Notes: generated from the letters alone by a model not told the origin. Shown: positions 35,491 through 46,767, counted from the first letter of the stretch. The stretch: DNA of 64,000 nucleotides from Nocardiopsis sp. YSL2 (GCF_030555055.1 NZ_JAMOAO010000001.1:2294001-2358000), one strand, 5' to 3'. Numbers and translations: made by a program.

Positions 35491-36606
35491 ATGGCCACGA
35501 CCGACACCACGTTGACGCGGCGGGCGCTCAACCGCGCGACCCTGGACCGCCAACTGCTCCTGCGCCGCGTCGACCGCCCCGTCACCGACGTGGTGAGCCA
35601 CCTCGTCGGCCTCCAGGCGCAGACCACCCACACCTGGTACGTCGGCCTGCAGAGCCGCATCGCTTCGCTCTCGCCCCACGACGTCGGCCGTCGGCTGACC
35701 GAGGGCGAGCTCGTCCGCGTCTCACTCATGCGCTCCACCCTCCACCTGGTCACCCCTCAGGACTGCCGCTCCCTGCGCGCCACCGTGCAGACCGCCATGG
35801 ACCGGGACCTCGCCCACAGCAGCCACGGGAAGACCACCGGTGGCGTGGACCACGACGCCGTGGTCGCGTACGGGCGCGCGCTCCTGGAGAAGCGGCCGCT
35901 CACACCCAAGGAGCTGGGCGCGCTGCTCGCCGAGGAGTGGCCGGACGTCCCCGGCGCCGACCTCGCCTACGTCGTGCGCAACCGGATGCCCGTCGTCCAG
36001 GTCCCCCCGCGCGGGGTGTGGGGCGCCTCCGGGCCGCCCGCGCTCGCGCCCGCCGACAGCTGGACCGGACTGGCCATGGACGCCCGGGCCGATCCGGACA
36101 CCCTCGTCCTGCGCTACCTGGCCGCGTTCGGCCCGGCCGGGGTCAAGGACGTGCAGGCCTGGTCCGGCCTGACCCGGCTGCGCGAGGTCGTCGACCGCCT
36201 GCGGCCCCGGCTCGTGGTCCTGCGCACCGAGGACGGCGCCGAGCTCTTCGACCTGCCCGACGCTCCCCGGCCCGACCCCGACACCCCGGCGCCGGTCCGC
36301 TTCCTTTACGACTTCGACAACCTGCTGCGCGGCCACGCCGACCGGAGCCGCGTCATCTCCGCCGAGGACCTCAAGCGCATCACGTCCCGTAACGGAATGC
36401 CGCCCTCGACCGTTCTGGTGGACGGGCGGGTCCGGGCCGCGTGGAAGGTGGTCGGCAAGGGAGCCGGCACCGCCGTCGAGGTCGTCCCGTTCGCCCCGAT
36501 CACCGGGACGGACGCCGAGGAGGTGACGGCCGAAGGGCTGCGGCTACTGGACTTCCTGGCACCGGACGCCGAGGGCCGCGAGGTCCGCTTCGTGTCGGGG
36601 CCCTGA
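35491..36606 (+). CDS. Winged helix DNA-binding domain protein (HTH_42/AlkZ-related)
   Basis: The 371-residue protein belongs to the winged-helix family that includes AlkZ/AlkX-type DNA glycosylases. Typical features: HLVGLQAQ, VRVSLMRSTLHLVTPQD near the N-terminus, RYLAAFGPAGVKDVQAWSGL in the middle and FLYDFDNLLRGHADRSRV near the C-terminus. The catalytic QxQ-like motif of AlkZ may match GLQAQ (about 39-43). It may repair damaged DNA, but regulator roles are also known. GGAGGGA precedes the ATG. Confidence 0.8.
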   Translation: MATTDTTLTRRALNRATLDRQLLLRRVDRPVTDVVSHLVGLQAQTTHTWYVGLQSRIASLSPHDVGRRLTEGELVRVSLMRSTLHLVTPQDCRSLRATVQTAMDRDLAHSSHGKTTGGVDHDAVVAYGRALLEKRPLTPKELGALLAEEWPDVPGADLAYVVRNRMPVVQVPPRGVWGASGPPALAPADSWTGLAMDARADPDTLVLRYLAAFGPAGVKDVQAWSGLTRLREVVDRLRPRLVVLRTEDGAELFDLPDAPRPDPDTPAPVRFLYDFDNLLRGHADRSRVISAEDLKRITSRNGMPPSTVLVDGRVRAAWKVVGKGAGTAVEVVPFAPITGTDAEEVTAEGLRLLDFLAPDAEGREVRFVSGP

Positions 36607-36747
36607 CGCCGGCGCGGCCCGTGCCGGCGGCGCGGGCCCCCTCCCGGACCGGCCGCGCGCGCGGTCCCGCGTTCGACGCGACACCACGGACCGTGTACCC
36701 ATGTGTCCGACCACGGACGATACGTGAGGATATGGAAGGATTCACGG

Positions 36748-38466
36748 GTGACTGATGAGTTCCGCGCCGCGTTCCAACGTGTGCTCGACACCGCCGCAAG
36801 CCAGGCACCCGACTTCCCGGACGCCGTGCACGACGTGTTCCGGCTCTCCTCCGATGTGCCGACGGACGAACTCGCCATCGCCATGGAAGCCCTCACCCCT
36901 GTCCTGAGCGACTGCGAACCGGCCGCGGGCATCGCCGCCGACCTCGCGGTCCTCGCCGGGGCCCTGGTCGAGTCCGGGGCGCCCGCGGGCGAGGTCGGCC
37001 TGGAGGTCCTGCGGCAGCTCGGACGCTACGGCCAGGCGGCCGTGGCGTTCATGCACGCCTGGGACAAGACCGGCGGCGGACCGCTGCCCGGGCCCACCGA
37101 GGTCGGCGAATCGGAGGAGGTGCGGGTCGAGGAGGTCCTCGGCGAGAACGCGCCGCTGGCGACCGTCGGCTGGTGGACCTCGCTGCGCTACGGGCTGGCC
37201 GCCAAGGCCATGCTCGGCGACTCCGGGGTACGCGCCGCCGTGCGCGCGGACGCCAGCGCGCTGGACGGGCTCGGCCAGATCGTGCGGGCGCTGTCCACCC
37301 ACCTCAGCGAGTTCCGCGAGGTCGCCGAACTCCTGCGGATGGCCGAGGCCGACACGGCGCTCGTCCTGGAGCGGGCCTCCCAGCGGGGCTTCCGGGTGCG
37401 CTTCGACGGCATCGGCGACAACTTCCAGCTGCACACCCTGCTCGCGGACGCGCTCATCGGCAAGGAGGGGCGGATGCTCTCGGGCACCCGGCCCGACCCG
37501 CGCTGGACCGCCGCCTGCCTGGACGCGCCCGCCGACCCCCTGGCCGACGTCGTCGAGGGCGAGTGGGACCTGGTCGGCGGCGACGGCACCTGGGTGGGCA
37601 ACGAGGCGGTCCCCGGCGACATCCCCGTGGTGGACGGCGAGCGCGTGCTGGTGCTGGAGGCGCAGTCGCTCTCGCACTCCTGGCGGGCCGGGCGCCGGCA
37701 CCCGCACATCCCCGGATCACTGTCGGTCGTGTCGGAACTGCCCCCGGACCAGGCCCAGGACTGGTGGTCGCGGGTGCACCCCGCCGGATCGGTCCGCCAC
37801 CCGCTCGCGACACCCATCGAGAACGACGACACCGGTGCGCACCGGCCGCCCCGGCACTTCGGGGTGGCGGCGCACTTCGCCGAGGTGGACTCGGGCCCGA
37901 TGCCGGCTCCGTTCCCCGACACCGGCCCCGAATCCGAGTACGTCGCCGAGCACGCCGAGTACGGAACCGCGGTCGACGGCGAGCAGGACCAGGCGGCGGC
38001 CGGAGCCGGCTCCACACTGGCCCCAGAGGCCCCCGCGTTCCCGTCCGAGCCGCCACAGGACGAAACGCCCGACGACCCGCAGCAGCCGTGGGGCGTCCCG
38101 CAGGAGTTCCTGGAGGAACTCGCACGCGGACCGGAACACGCCCCCGGTGACGCCTTCGCCCCCGAACCGGACCCGGCGTCGGCGGCGCACCCGTGGGCGG
38201 ACGACCCCCTGCCCGACGTGGCGCCCTTCCCCGGGTTCGTCCCGAACTCCGCGGTCGAGGCGCCCCCGCTCCCCGCCTCCTCCCCCGTGCCGCACGAGGA
38301 GCCCCTGGCCCTCCCGGTCGACCCCGCCGACCTCGCGCCGGGCGCCCGGCTGCTTCCGCCCATGCCGCCCGGCGTCTCGGACAGCAGCACCTGGGCGCCG
38401 GACTGGAAGTGGCCGCTGCCGCCCCGGCACGGCGTGGCCGACACCGACTCCACCGACGGCCGATGA
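36748..38466 (+). CDS. Unrecognised 572-residue protein
   Basis: I do not recognise this protein. Start GTG 36748 has GGAAGGA 7 nt upstream. The first 130 or so residues are mostly helical and acidic. The middle (about 130-360) looks folded, with Trp-rich segments (WDLVGGDGTWVG, SLSHSW). From about 370 the sequence becomes Pro/Asp/Glu/Ala-rich and disordered to the C-terminus. No signal peptide or membrane helix. It stands between the winged-helix gene and a DedA-like gene on the same strand. The tail suggests an adaptor or a protein with many partners. Confidence 0.75.
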   Translation: MTDEFRAAFQRVLDTAASQAPDFPDAVHDVFRLSSDVPTDELAIAMEALTPVLSDCEPAAGIAADLAVLAGALVESGAPAGEVGLEVLRQLGRYGQAAVAFMHAWDKTGGGPLPGPTEVGESEEVRVEEVLGENAPLATVGWWTSLRYGLAAKAMLGDSGVRAAVRADASALDGLGQIVRALSTHLSEFREVAELLRMAEADTALVLERASQRGFRVRFDGIGDNFQLHTLLADALIGKEGRMLSGTRPDPRWTAACLDAPADPLADVVEGEWDLVGGDGTWVGNEAVPGDIPVVDGERVLVLEAQSLSHSWRAGRRHPHIPGSLSVVSELPPDQAQDWWSRVHPAGSVRHPLATPIENDDTGAHRPPRHFGVAAHFAEVDSGPMPAPFPDTGPESEYVAEHAEYGTAVDGEQDQAAAGAGSTLAPEAPAFPSEPPQDETPDDPQQPWGVPQEFLEELARGPEHAPGDAFAPEPDPASAAHPWADDPLPDVAPFPGFVPNSAVEAPPLPASSPVPHEEPLALPVDPADLAPGARLLPPMPPGVSDSSTWAPDWKWPLPPRHGVADTDSTDGR

Positions 38467-38557
38467 CAGATGTCATGCGGAGACCGCTGAACCGCTCACA
38501 CGGGCCCGGTGACGCCTGCGACTACCGGCCTCCGCACCGACACGGGACTCTGGGGAC

Positions 38558-39496
38558 ATGACGACGCAGCCGCACAGCACCAGCAGCGACACCGCCGGCA
38601 CGGACGGGACCGCCGCGGACACGGACGGGACCGCCGACACCGCGGGCACCGCTCCGGACGCCGACTGCGTGCTCTCCCCCGAGCGGGAGCGGCGCCGGGA
38701 GAAGGAACGCAAGGAGGAGGAGGCCAGGGCGGCCCTGCGCGCGCTCAAGCCGTGGGAGGGCCGGGCGACCCGCCAGGACAAGGCGCTCCTGACGGCGTTC
38801 ATCGTGATCCCCACCGTCTTCCTCGCGCTCACCCCGCTCAAGCCCCTCCTCATCGCCGACCACCCGGTGGGTCTGGCCGCGTTGACCGGCAGCAACGCCG
38901 CCATCGGCGCCGCGTCGGCCTTCGCGCGCATCGGTGAGATCCCGCTGTGGCTCGTCCTGTGCGCGGGGGTGTTCGGCAAGATCAAGGTCGACTGGCTCTT
39001 CTGGTGGCTGGGGCGCCGCTGGGGACGGGGCATCGTCAACCTGATCACGCCCAGCGAGCGCGCCCGGCGCCTCGCGGACAAGGTGCGCGACGCGAACCCG
39101 TGGTGGATCCGCGCCGCCGTCCTGGTCTCCTACGTCCCCGGCGTCCCCGCGGCCCTCGTCCTCGTCGTCGCCGGCTGGACCGGCATGCGGCTGCGGACGT
39201 TCATGGTCCTGGACGCGTGCGCGGCCCTGCTGATGACCGGCTCCGTCGCCGCCGCGGGCTACGCCGCCGGCCAGGCCGGGGTCGACATCATCCTCCTCGT
39301 CGACCGCTACGCCCTCTGGATCACCTTCGCCCTCATCTTCGCCATGGCGTTCGCTCCGGTGATCCGGCAGAACATCCGTGCCAAGGCCGCCGATCGGGCC
39401 CGCGCCAAGGCCGGGGGCGCGGAGGGCACGGAAGCGCGGGACTCCCTGGACGCGAAGGACGCGCGGGTCTCCGAGGACGGCGCCGGGACGGTCTGA
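38558..39496 (+). CDS. DedA/VTT-like membrane protein with charged N-terminus
   Basis: The 312-residue protein starts with a Thr/Asp/Gly-rich low-complexity region (1-40), a charged coiled-coil-like stretch of about 20 residues (RERRREKERKEEEARAALRA) and then five or so helices. AAVLVSYVPGVPAALVLVVAG resembles the RFxPxxxxxxxxxAG element of DedA/VTT flippase-like proteins. Such proteins act in lipid carrier or phospholipid movement. The match is moderate. Confidence 0.65.
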   Translation: MTTQPHSTSSDTAGTDGTAADTDGTADTAGTAPDADCVLSPERERRREKERKEEEARAALRALKPWEGRATRQDKALLTAFIVIPTVFLALTPLKPLLIADHPVGLAALTGSNAAIGAASAFARIGEIPLWLVLCAGVFGKIKVDWLFWWLGRRWGRGIVNLITPSERARRLADKVRDANPWWIRAAVLVSYVPGVPAALVLVVAGWTGMRLRTFMVLDACAALLMTGSVAAAGYAAGQAGVDIILLVDRYALWITFALIFAMAFAPVIRQNIRAKAADRARAKAGGAEGTEARDSLDAKDARVSEDGAGTV

Positions 39497-39652
39497 CGCG
39501 CGGGGCCCTCCCAGCGCCGAAAGTCGCATCGATGGTGTCCCCGGTCACACGCACCGACGGGACCCGCGACTAAGCTGGCCTTCGGCAATCCGACACCCCG
39601 GGCAAGCCGGCTGCACTGGGTGCGTCACAAACACACTCTGGGAGATCCCGTC

Positions 39653-41059
<1,407 letters not shown>

Positions 41060-41182
41060 TCGGCCGGGGAGCGGACGGGGAGCGGACGCCCGTCGGTGGG
41101 ACACCGGGGAACTTGCTAAGTTGCCCAGTGTCCCCCGCCGGAAGCCCTCCCCGTCCGGCCCTCCCCGAACCGAAAGCCACCC

Positions 41183-41869
41183 ATGCGACTCATCCCGTCC
41201 AAGCCCCTGTCGTGCCTGGGCACGGCTGTCGCCGCCGTCGTCATCGGAGGTGTCGTCCTCGTCGGCTGCGACGTGGTCGACCTCGACGAGTTCGACGGTG
41301 CCGACCTGAGCCTGCCCACCGGGGAGGACGAGGAGTCACCGGGCGCGGACCCCAGCGCCGATCCCTCTCCCGAGGAGGAGGCCGCGTCCTCCTACGGCCT
41401 GCCGGAATCCTGCGAGGCGGCGGGCGCCGCCGACGTCGTCGGGGACCTGGCCCCCGGCCCCGTCCTCGCCGAGGAGTCCGGTGCCATCGAGGGCATCGAC
41501 GACGCCGAGCAGCTGACGTGCTCCTTCAGCGACGGGAGCACCGAACCGGGCACGCCCGTGTTCACCCTCGTGTTCACCTCGAACGCCGACCCCAGCGCCA
41601 ACCCGGACGTCGTCCGGGTGCCCGGTGCGGAGGCGGAGATGAACTGGGAGGTCGACGTCGACGTCGACGTGGACACCTACCGCAACGACGACACCGACGA
41701 ACTGGGCGGCGACCTGGAGTACGTGGGGACCGTCGACGGCTCCAGCCGCCAGCTCTTCCTGTCCCTGCCCGGCGACTTCTACGTGGCCGCGATCGCCTTC
41801 GGCGAGGACGTCGCGCGCGAGGACCTGGAGCGGGTGGTCATGACGGCCGCCGAACGCGTGCGCGGCTGA
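41183..41869 (+). CDS. Hypothetical lipoprotein
   Basis: The 228-residue protein has a signal with lipobox LVGC (Cys29), then an acidic Ser/Pro-rich linker (about 30-70) and a folded domain of 150 residues with two cysteines (SCEAAG and LTCSFSDG), probably disulfide-bonded outside the cell. A run of VDVDVDVD is at about 156-163. No family recognised. TAAGTT at 41115 is a possible -10 element. Confidence 0.78.
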   Translation: MRLIPSKPLSCLGTAVAAVVIGGVVLVGCDVVDLDEFDGADLSLPTGEDEESPGADPSADPSPEEEAASSYGLPESCEAAGAADVVGDLAPGPVLAEESGAIEGIDDAEQLTCSFSDGSTEPGTPVFTLVFTSNADPSANPDVVRVPGAEAEMNWEVDVDVDVDTYRNDDTDELGGDLEYVGTVDGSSRQLFLSLPGDFYVAAIAFGEDVAREDLERVVMTAAERVRG

Positions 41870-41914
41870 CCGTCCGCCCGCGCCCCGGGGCGCGGGCGGC
41901 CCCGGACACGGCGA

Positions 41915-41942
41915 AGGGGCCGGTTCACACGAACCGGCCCCT
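41915..41942. terminator. Bidirectional terminator
   Basis: A perfect 12-bp stem (AGGGGCCGGTTC with its complement) with loop ACAC separates two convergent lipoprotein genes. Right tail CGTGCG, left tail CGCCGTG, no T-run. Confidence 0.8.
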
Positions 41943-41957
41943 CGTGCGCCTCCCGGG

Positions 41958-43562
41958 TCAGTACACGACCGGGATCTCCTCGAACTCGCCGAAGGGCCCG
42001 GCGCGCAGGGTCAGCTCCTCCACGTCGACCGGGGGCGCGGGGAAGACCGCCACCAGGTCGTAGGTGTTGTCCGGCTGCAGCATGTGGACCTCCTCGGCGA
42101 AGCTGCTGTAGCGCCCCTCGCCGAAGTCCATCTGCGCCACGTACCGCACCAGCCCGGCCTCCGGCTCCAGGAGCTGGAAGCCGCCGAGCGTGCCCTTGTT
42201 GAACTGCTCCGGGCCGCCGGCCTGGATGGCGTCGGTGCCGCCCAGTTCCGGTACGAGCGGCTCGTCGGTGGTGTTGGTGAAGGCCACCGTGCCGATCACG
42301 TAGGCGCCGTCGCGGCGCAGCGGGTAGACCTCCAGGCGCACGCCGTCGAGCTCGCCCTCGGCCACCACCGACCCGGGGTCGTCGCTGAAGGGCGCGGGCC
42401 AGGTGACGTTGCGCTGGGCGGCGCCCAGGCCGTCGTCGTCGTACTCCTCCTCCTCGGTGGCCTCCACCGTGTCGTTGAAGACGTAGGAGAACTCGACGCG
42501 GCGATTGCGGGCGCGCGCCTGCTCGTCGTCCGGGCCGCCCTCGCGGGCCACCGGCTCGTCCATGCCGCGGCCCTCGACCTCCAGGGTGTACCCCGCCCCG
42601 ATCTCCTCGGCGAGCAGGTCGCGCACGCTCTCCGCGCGCTCCACGGACAGGTTGTCGTTGTAGGAGGCGGACCCGATGCCGTCGGTGTGGCCGATGACGG
42701 TGATGGTCGGGTCCTCGGGGTCGACGTTGGTCGCCAGCGTGGTGGCCGCGCGGCGCACGACCTCCTCGGCCTCCTCGGTGAGGGAGGCCTCGTCGAAGGC
42801 GAACATCACGTCGGAGTGCAGCGAGATGATCTCGCGGTCGCCGTCCCGGGTGGTCGAGGCGATCTCCGAGTCGACGAAGCTCTGCACCCAGCCCTCGTCG
42901 GCGAGCGCGTCCTCCTCGGGCCGCCGGTTGGCGAAGGTCAGGTTCTCGCCCGAGGGGGGCGGGTTGTCGAGGGTGAGGTGGTCGGGCCCGTTGGGGTTCT
43001 CCGGGGCCGGGGTCTCCTCCTCCACGTCCTGGACGGGGATCCCGGTCATGGCCCCCAGGCCGCTGCCGACGAAGGTCACCTGGGCCGTCTCGTCGGGCAG
43101 CCGCGGGAAGTACCGGACGTACTCGTTGGTGACCCCGTCGTGCACGGGGTAGAGGCCGTCCTGGTTGGGGCTCTCCGATCCGTACTTGAGGCCCTCCTCG
43201 TCCAGGAACTGGCGGTACACGCGGCCGGTGAGCGGGTCCACGAGCGTGTGGGCCATGCTCAGGTTCCGGTTGGGGCCGGAGAAGTCGTCGAGGTAGGTCA
43301 CCTCGTAGCGCATGACCGTGTACTCGTCGGTCCGCTCCAGTCCGGTGACGGCGAAGCGCATCTCGGTGTCCTGGCCGGTGTCCTGGAAGATCCGGCCCTC
43401 ACGGACGTAGGGGAACTCCTCGCGGACCTCGGGCGGGCCGGACGCGTCCCCGAACGTCTCCGACCACCAGCCGGACAGGTCGTCGGTGACGGAGCAGCCG
43501 GTGAGCAGGAGGCTGCCCGAGACCAACAGCGCGACCACGGTGAGGGGCGACTTCCGCGCCAT
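41958..43562 (-). CDS. OmpA-domain lipoprotein
   Basis: The 534-residue protein has lipobox LLTGC (Cys23). An N-terminal domain (30-230) is followed by an OmpA-like peptidoglycan-binding domain at about 250-385: HSDVMFAFDEASLT, VIGHTDGIGSASYNDNLSVER and the C-terminal ARARNRRVEFSY. A further domain of about 140 residues follows, so the OmpA unit is central rather than terminal. It probably anchors the membrane to peptidoglycan. The ATG at 43562 has GGAG 9 nt upstream; a longer frame would put the signal peptide internally. Confidence 0.83.
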   Translation of the reverse strand: MARKSPLTVVALLVSGSLLLTGCSVTDDLSGWWSETFGDASGPPEVREEFPYVREGRIFQDTGQDTEMRFAVTGLERTDEYTVMRYEVTYLDDFSGPNRNLSMAHTLVDPLTGRVYRQFLDEEGLKYGSESPNQDGLYPVHDGVTNEYVRYFPRLPDETAQVTFVGSGLGAMTGIPVQDVEEETPAPENPNGPDHLTLDNPPPSGENLTFANRRPEEDALADEGWVQSFVDSEIASTTRDGDREIISLHSDVMFAFDEASLTEEAEEVVRRAATTLATNVDPEDPTITVIGHTDGIGSASYNDNLSVERAESVRDLLAEEIGAGYTLEVEGRGMDEPVAREGGPDDEQARARNRRVEFSYVFNDTVEATEEEEYDDDGLGAAQRNVTWPAPFSDDPGSVVAEGELDGVRLEVYPLRRDGAYVIGTVAFTNTTDEPLVPELGGTDAIQAGGPEQFNKGTLGGFQLLEPEAGLVRYVAQMDFGEGRYSSFAEEVHMLQPDNTYDLVAVFPAPPVDVEELTLRAGPFGEFEEIPVVY

Positions 43563-43718
43563 GTGGGGGAACTCCGATCGTTGACGGGGCGTACGGCAAC
43601 ATCCTCCAGCACTCACGGAGTCGAACCGACCGGAGGGCGGACGAGTCGGGCGAACCCTATCGGAACGGGCGTTTTCCCGGTGTCCACGGAACCCGTTCGA
43701 GAAAAAACAGAATCTCGC

Positions 43719-43745
43719 CAATCCGGGCCGGGGGCCACCGCGAAT
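43719..43745 (+). promoter_or_regulatory. Possible SigK-type promoter
   Basis: CAATCC (43719-43724) and GCGAAT (43740-43745) with a 15-nt gap resemble the SigK promoter of Mycobacterium tuberculosis (CCATCC, 16-17 nt, CCGAAT). They lie 8 bp before the oxidoreductase start. Spacing is one base short, so the call is tentative. Confidence 0.35.
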
Positions 43746-43752
43746 ACCTCAC

Positions 43753-45366
43753 ATGAACACTGAGAGGCGCGGGGAGACCACCCCGCCACGTGAGAGGCGA
43801 CGGGTCGTCACGGGGTCGGTGATCGGCCTCCTGGCGGTCGGCGCCGCCCTGGGCGCCGCCGAGCTCGTGGCCGGGCTGTCCGGATCCGCGTCCCCCGTGG
43901 TGGCCGTCGGCGACGTGGTCGTCGACGCCACGCCCGCGTTCCTCATGGAGTGGGCGATCGCGCTGTTCGGGACGGCCGACAAGATCGTGCTCGTCACCGG
44001 CATCGCGGCCGTCCTCTTCGCGGCCGGTGCCGTCCTCGGAGTGCTCGCGCTCCGGCGGCCCGTCCTCGGCTACGCGGGACTGGCTGTGTTCGCGGCGGCC
44101 GGCCTGGCCGCCGTCCTCCTGCGCCGCGCCGGAGACCCGTGGGCCGCCGCTCCGGTGGTCTTCGGCGCGGCCGCGGGAGCCCTGGCCCTCGCGCTCCTGT
44201 TGAGGAGCGCGCGGACGGTCCACGGACCGGGGAGGAAGGGGAGGCCGCAGGCATCGGCGGACGCGGAGACCACTCCCGCTCAGGTGGGACCCGACCACGG
44301 CCAGGGGAGACGCGGTTTCGTTCTGACCGCGACGGGTGTCCTGGTCGGGTCCGCGACCGCCGGTGCCGTCGGCCGTTGGATCCCGAACGCGCTGGGCGGG
44401 GCGGGAGCGCGGTCGTCGCTCGCCCTGCCCGCCGCGGCGGAGCCCCTGCCCGCGCTGCCGGCCGGGACCGACCTCGGCATCCCGGGCCTGACGCCCTTCA
44501 GCACCCCCAACGCCGACTTCTACCGGATCGACACCGCCCTCACCGTGCCCAGGCTGGACTCGACCCGCTGGCGCCTGCGCGTGCACGGCATGGTCGACGA
44601 GCCCTTCGAGATCGACATGGACGAGCTGCTCGCCATGCCGCTGGTCGAGGCCGACATCACGATGACGTGCGTGTCCAACCAGGTCGGCGGAGACCTGGCC
44701 GGCAACAGCCGCTGGCTGGGCTTCCCGCTGGCCGACCTGCTGCGCCGGGCAGGGGTCCAGGCGGGCGCGGACCAGATCCTCAGCACCTCCGACGACGGGT
44801 GGACCTGCGGGACGCCCACCGAGGTCGTGATGGACGGGAGGGACGCCCTGCTGGCCGTCGGCATGGGCGGCGAGCCGCTGCCCCACAGCCACGGCTACCC
44901 CGCGCGGATGGTCGTCCCGGGCCTGTACGGCTTCGTCAGCGCCACCAAGTGGGTCACCGACATCAAGCTCACCCGGTTCGCGGACGAGAAGGCCTACTGG
45001 GCCCAGCGCGGCTGGGCGGTCCGGGCGCCGATCAAGGTGATGTCCCGCGTGGACGTCCCCGCTCCCCTGGGCCGCGTGTCCTCCGGCGACGTCACCCTGG
45101 CGGGCGTGGCCTGGGCCCAGCACCGCGGCGTGGACGCCGTGGAGGTGCGCGTGGACGAGGGCGAGTGGTGGGAGGCCGAACTCGCCCAGGTCCCCGGGAT
45201 CGACACCTGGGTCCAGTGGGTCGCCGAGACCGAACTCGCACCCGGCCCGCACACGGTCCAGGTCCGGGCGACCGACGCCGAGGGCCGCACACAGACCTCG
45301 GAGCGTGCCGAGCCGATCCCCGACGGGGCCTCCGGCTGGCACAGCATCCGTTTCACCGCCGAATAG
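43753..45366 (+). CDS. Membrane-anchored molybdopterin oxidoreductase (sulfite oxidase family)
   Basis: The 537-residue protein has a membrane domain of about four helices (20-150), a linker, a further hydrophobic stretch with twin-Arg-like RRGFVLTATG (186-195) and a sulfite-oxidase-type Moco domain. Cys306 (MTCVSNQVGG) is the likely Mo ligand. A C-terminal dimerisation domain follows (GVAWAQHRGVDAVEVRVDEG). Its substrate outside the cell is unknown; related proteins are YedY-like methionine-sulfoxide reductases or sulfite oxidases. It begins a four-gene run with fasciclin, SigK and RskA. Confidence 0.88.
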   Translation: MNTERRGETTPPRERRRVVTGSVIGLLAVGAALGAAELVAGLSGSASPVVAVGDVVVDATPAFLMEWAIALFGTADKIVLVTGIAAVLFAAGAVLGVLALRRPVLGYAGLAVFAAAGLAAVLLRRAGDPWAAAPVVFGAAAGALALALLLRSARTVHGPGRKGRPQASADAETTPAQVGPDHGQGRRGFVLTATGVLVGSATAGAVGRWIPNALGGAGARSSLALPAAAEPLPALPAGTDLGIPGLTPFSTPNADFYRIDTALTVPRLDSTRWRLRVHGMVDEPFEIDMDELLAMPLVEADITMTCVSNQVGGDLAGNSRWLGFPLADLLRRAGVQAGADQILSTSDDGWTCGTPTEVVMDGRDALLAVGMGGEPLPHSHGYPARMVVPGLYGFVSATKWVTDIKLTRFADEKAYWAQRGWAVRAPIKVMSRVDVPAPLGRVSSGDVTLAGVAWAQHRGVDAVEVRVDEGEWWEAELAQVPGIDTWVQWVAETELAPGPHTVQVRATDAEGRTQTSERAEPIPDGASGWHSIRFTAE

Positions 45367-45426
45367 GCGATACCAGACCCGCCACACCGGTGGTCCTGAT
45401 AGTTGAACAAGTTGAAGGAGAGAACC

Positions 45427-46074
45427 ATGATTCGCAAGAGCACTCTCACTGTGACCGCCGCCGCTGCCGCCCTCGCATTCGGCCTGACCGCCTGCGGGGA
45501 CATGAGCGAAGAGGACACCGACGCGGCCTCGGAGAACACGAGCGCGGAGGAGACCACGGGCGGGGAGGACATGGAGAGCGAGGGCATGACGGAGACCGTC
45601 GGCGAGAACTTCGGCTCCGGCTGCGCCGCGGTGCCCGAGGACGGGGAAGGCAGCTTCGAGGGGATGGCCGACGACCCGGTGGCGACCGCCGCGTCCAACA
45701 ACCCGGCGCTGTCCACCCTCGTGACCGCCGTGGGCGAGGCCGACCTGGGCGACACGCTCAACTCGGCGGAGGACATCACCGTCTTCGCCCCGGCCAACTC
45801 CGCCTTCGAGAAGATCCCCGAGGAGGACCTGAACGCCCTGCTGGCCGACCAGGACCAGCTCACCGAGGTCCTGACCTACCACGTGGTGGAGGGCCGCCAG
45901 GCCCCCGCCGACCTGGAGGACGGCACGTTCACGTCCCTGCAGGGTGGCGAGGTCACCGCGACCGGCTCCGGCGAGGACTACACGGTGAACGGCGACTCCG
46001 CGGTGGTCTGCGGCAACGTGCAGACCGCCAACGCCACCGTCTACATCGTCGACACGGTGCTCATGCCCGAGTAG
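45427..46074 (+). CDS. Fasciclin-domain lipoprotein (MPT83/MPT70-like)
   Basis: The 215-residue protein has lipobox LTAC (Cys23), an acidic linker and a FAS1 domain at about 75-213 (VFAPANSAFEKIP, VLTYHVVEG). It corresponds to mycobacterial MPT83/MPT70, major SigK targets. Two cysteines (GSGCAAV and VVCGNV) could form a disulfide, as in MPT70. AAGGAG is 6-7 nt before the ATG. Confidence 0.9.
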   Translation: MIRKSTLTVTAAAAALAFGLTACGDMSEEDTDAASENTSAEETTGGEDMESEGMTETVGENFGSGCAAVPEDGEGSFEGMADDPVATAASNNPALSTLVTAVGEADLGDTLNSAEDITVFAPANSAFEKIPEEDLNALLADQDQLTEVLTYHVVEGRQAPADLEDGTFTSLQGGEVTATGSGEDYTVNGDSAVVCGNVQTANATVYIVDTVLMPE

Positions 46075-46164
46075 GCGCCACGCACCCGGGCCGCCCGTGC
46101 GTTGAGGCCGGGCGGTCCGGGACCCGTTGTCCCCCCGGACCGGAACCGACGAGGAAGTGTGCAG

Positions 46165-46767
46165 ATGGACGAGGAAGCCGCGGTGCCCCGCGAGGTCGGG
46201 TCGCGTCCGGCGGTTCCGGCCGCCCACCGGCTCGGCGAGCTGCTGCGCGAGGTGGCACGAGGGGACGAGCGCGCCTTCGGGGAGGTGTACGACCTGGTGA
46301 GCCCCACTGTGTACGGTCTGGTGCGCCGGATCCTGCGCGACCCCGCCCAGTCGGAGGAGGTGGCCCAGGAGGTGTTGGTCGACGTGTGGCGGTCCGCGTG
46401 CCGCTACGACGAGCGCCGGGGGACGCCCCACGCGTGGGTGATGACGCTCGCCCACCGCCGGGCGGTGGACCGGGTGCGATCCGAGCAGGCCGCGACCGAC
46501 CGCGAGGCCCGCGCGGCCGCTTCGGACACGCGGCGGCCCTACGACGAAGTGGCCGAGGAGGTCACCGACCGGCTGGAGAGCGAACGGGTGCGCCGATGTC
46601 TGGACACCCTCACCGAACTGCAGTGCGAGTCGGTCCGGCTCGCCTACTACGGGGGATACACCTACCGTGAGGTCGCCCGGCTGCTGACCACGCCGCTGGG
46701 CACCATCAAGACGCGGATGCGCGACGGGTTGATCAGGCTTCGGGACTGTTTGGGGGTGGAGTGGTGA
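46165..46767 (+). CDS. sigK: ECF RNA polymerase sigma factor SigK
   Basis: The 200-residue sigma factor has region 2 (about 33-105: DERAFGEVYDLVSPTVYGLV, SEEVAQEVLVDVWRSACRYD) and region 4 (about 140-197: LTELQCESVRLAYYGGYTYR, LGTIKTRMRDGLIRLRD). Cys145 and Cys195 are 50 residues apart, the same as the redox disulfide Cys133-Cys183 of M. tuberculosis SigK, so redox release from the anti-sigma factor is likely. The ATG at 46165 has GAGGAAG 7 nt upstream. It overlaps rskA. Confidence 0.92.
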   Translation: MDEEAAVPREVGSRPAVPAAHRLGELLREVARGDERAFGEVYDLVSPTVYGLVRRILRDPAQSEEVAQEVLVDVWRSACRYDERRGTPHAWVMTLAHRRAVDRVRSEQAATDREARAAASDTRRPYDEVAEEVTDRLESERVRRCLDTLTELQCESVRLAYYGGYTYREVARLLTTPLGTIKTRMRDGLIRLRDCLGVEW

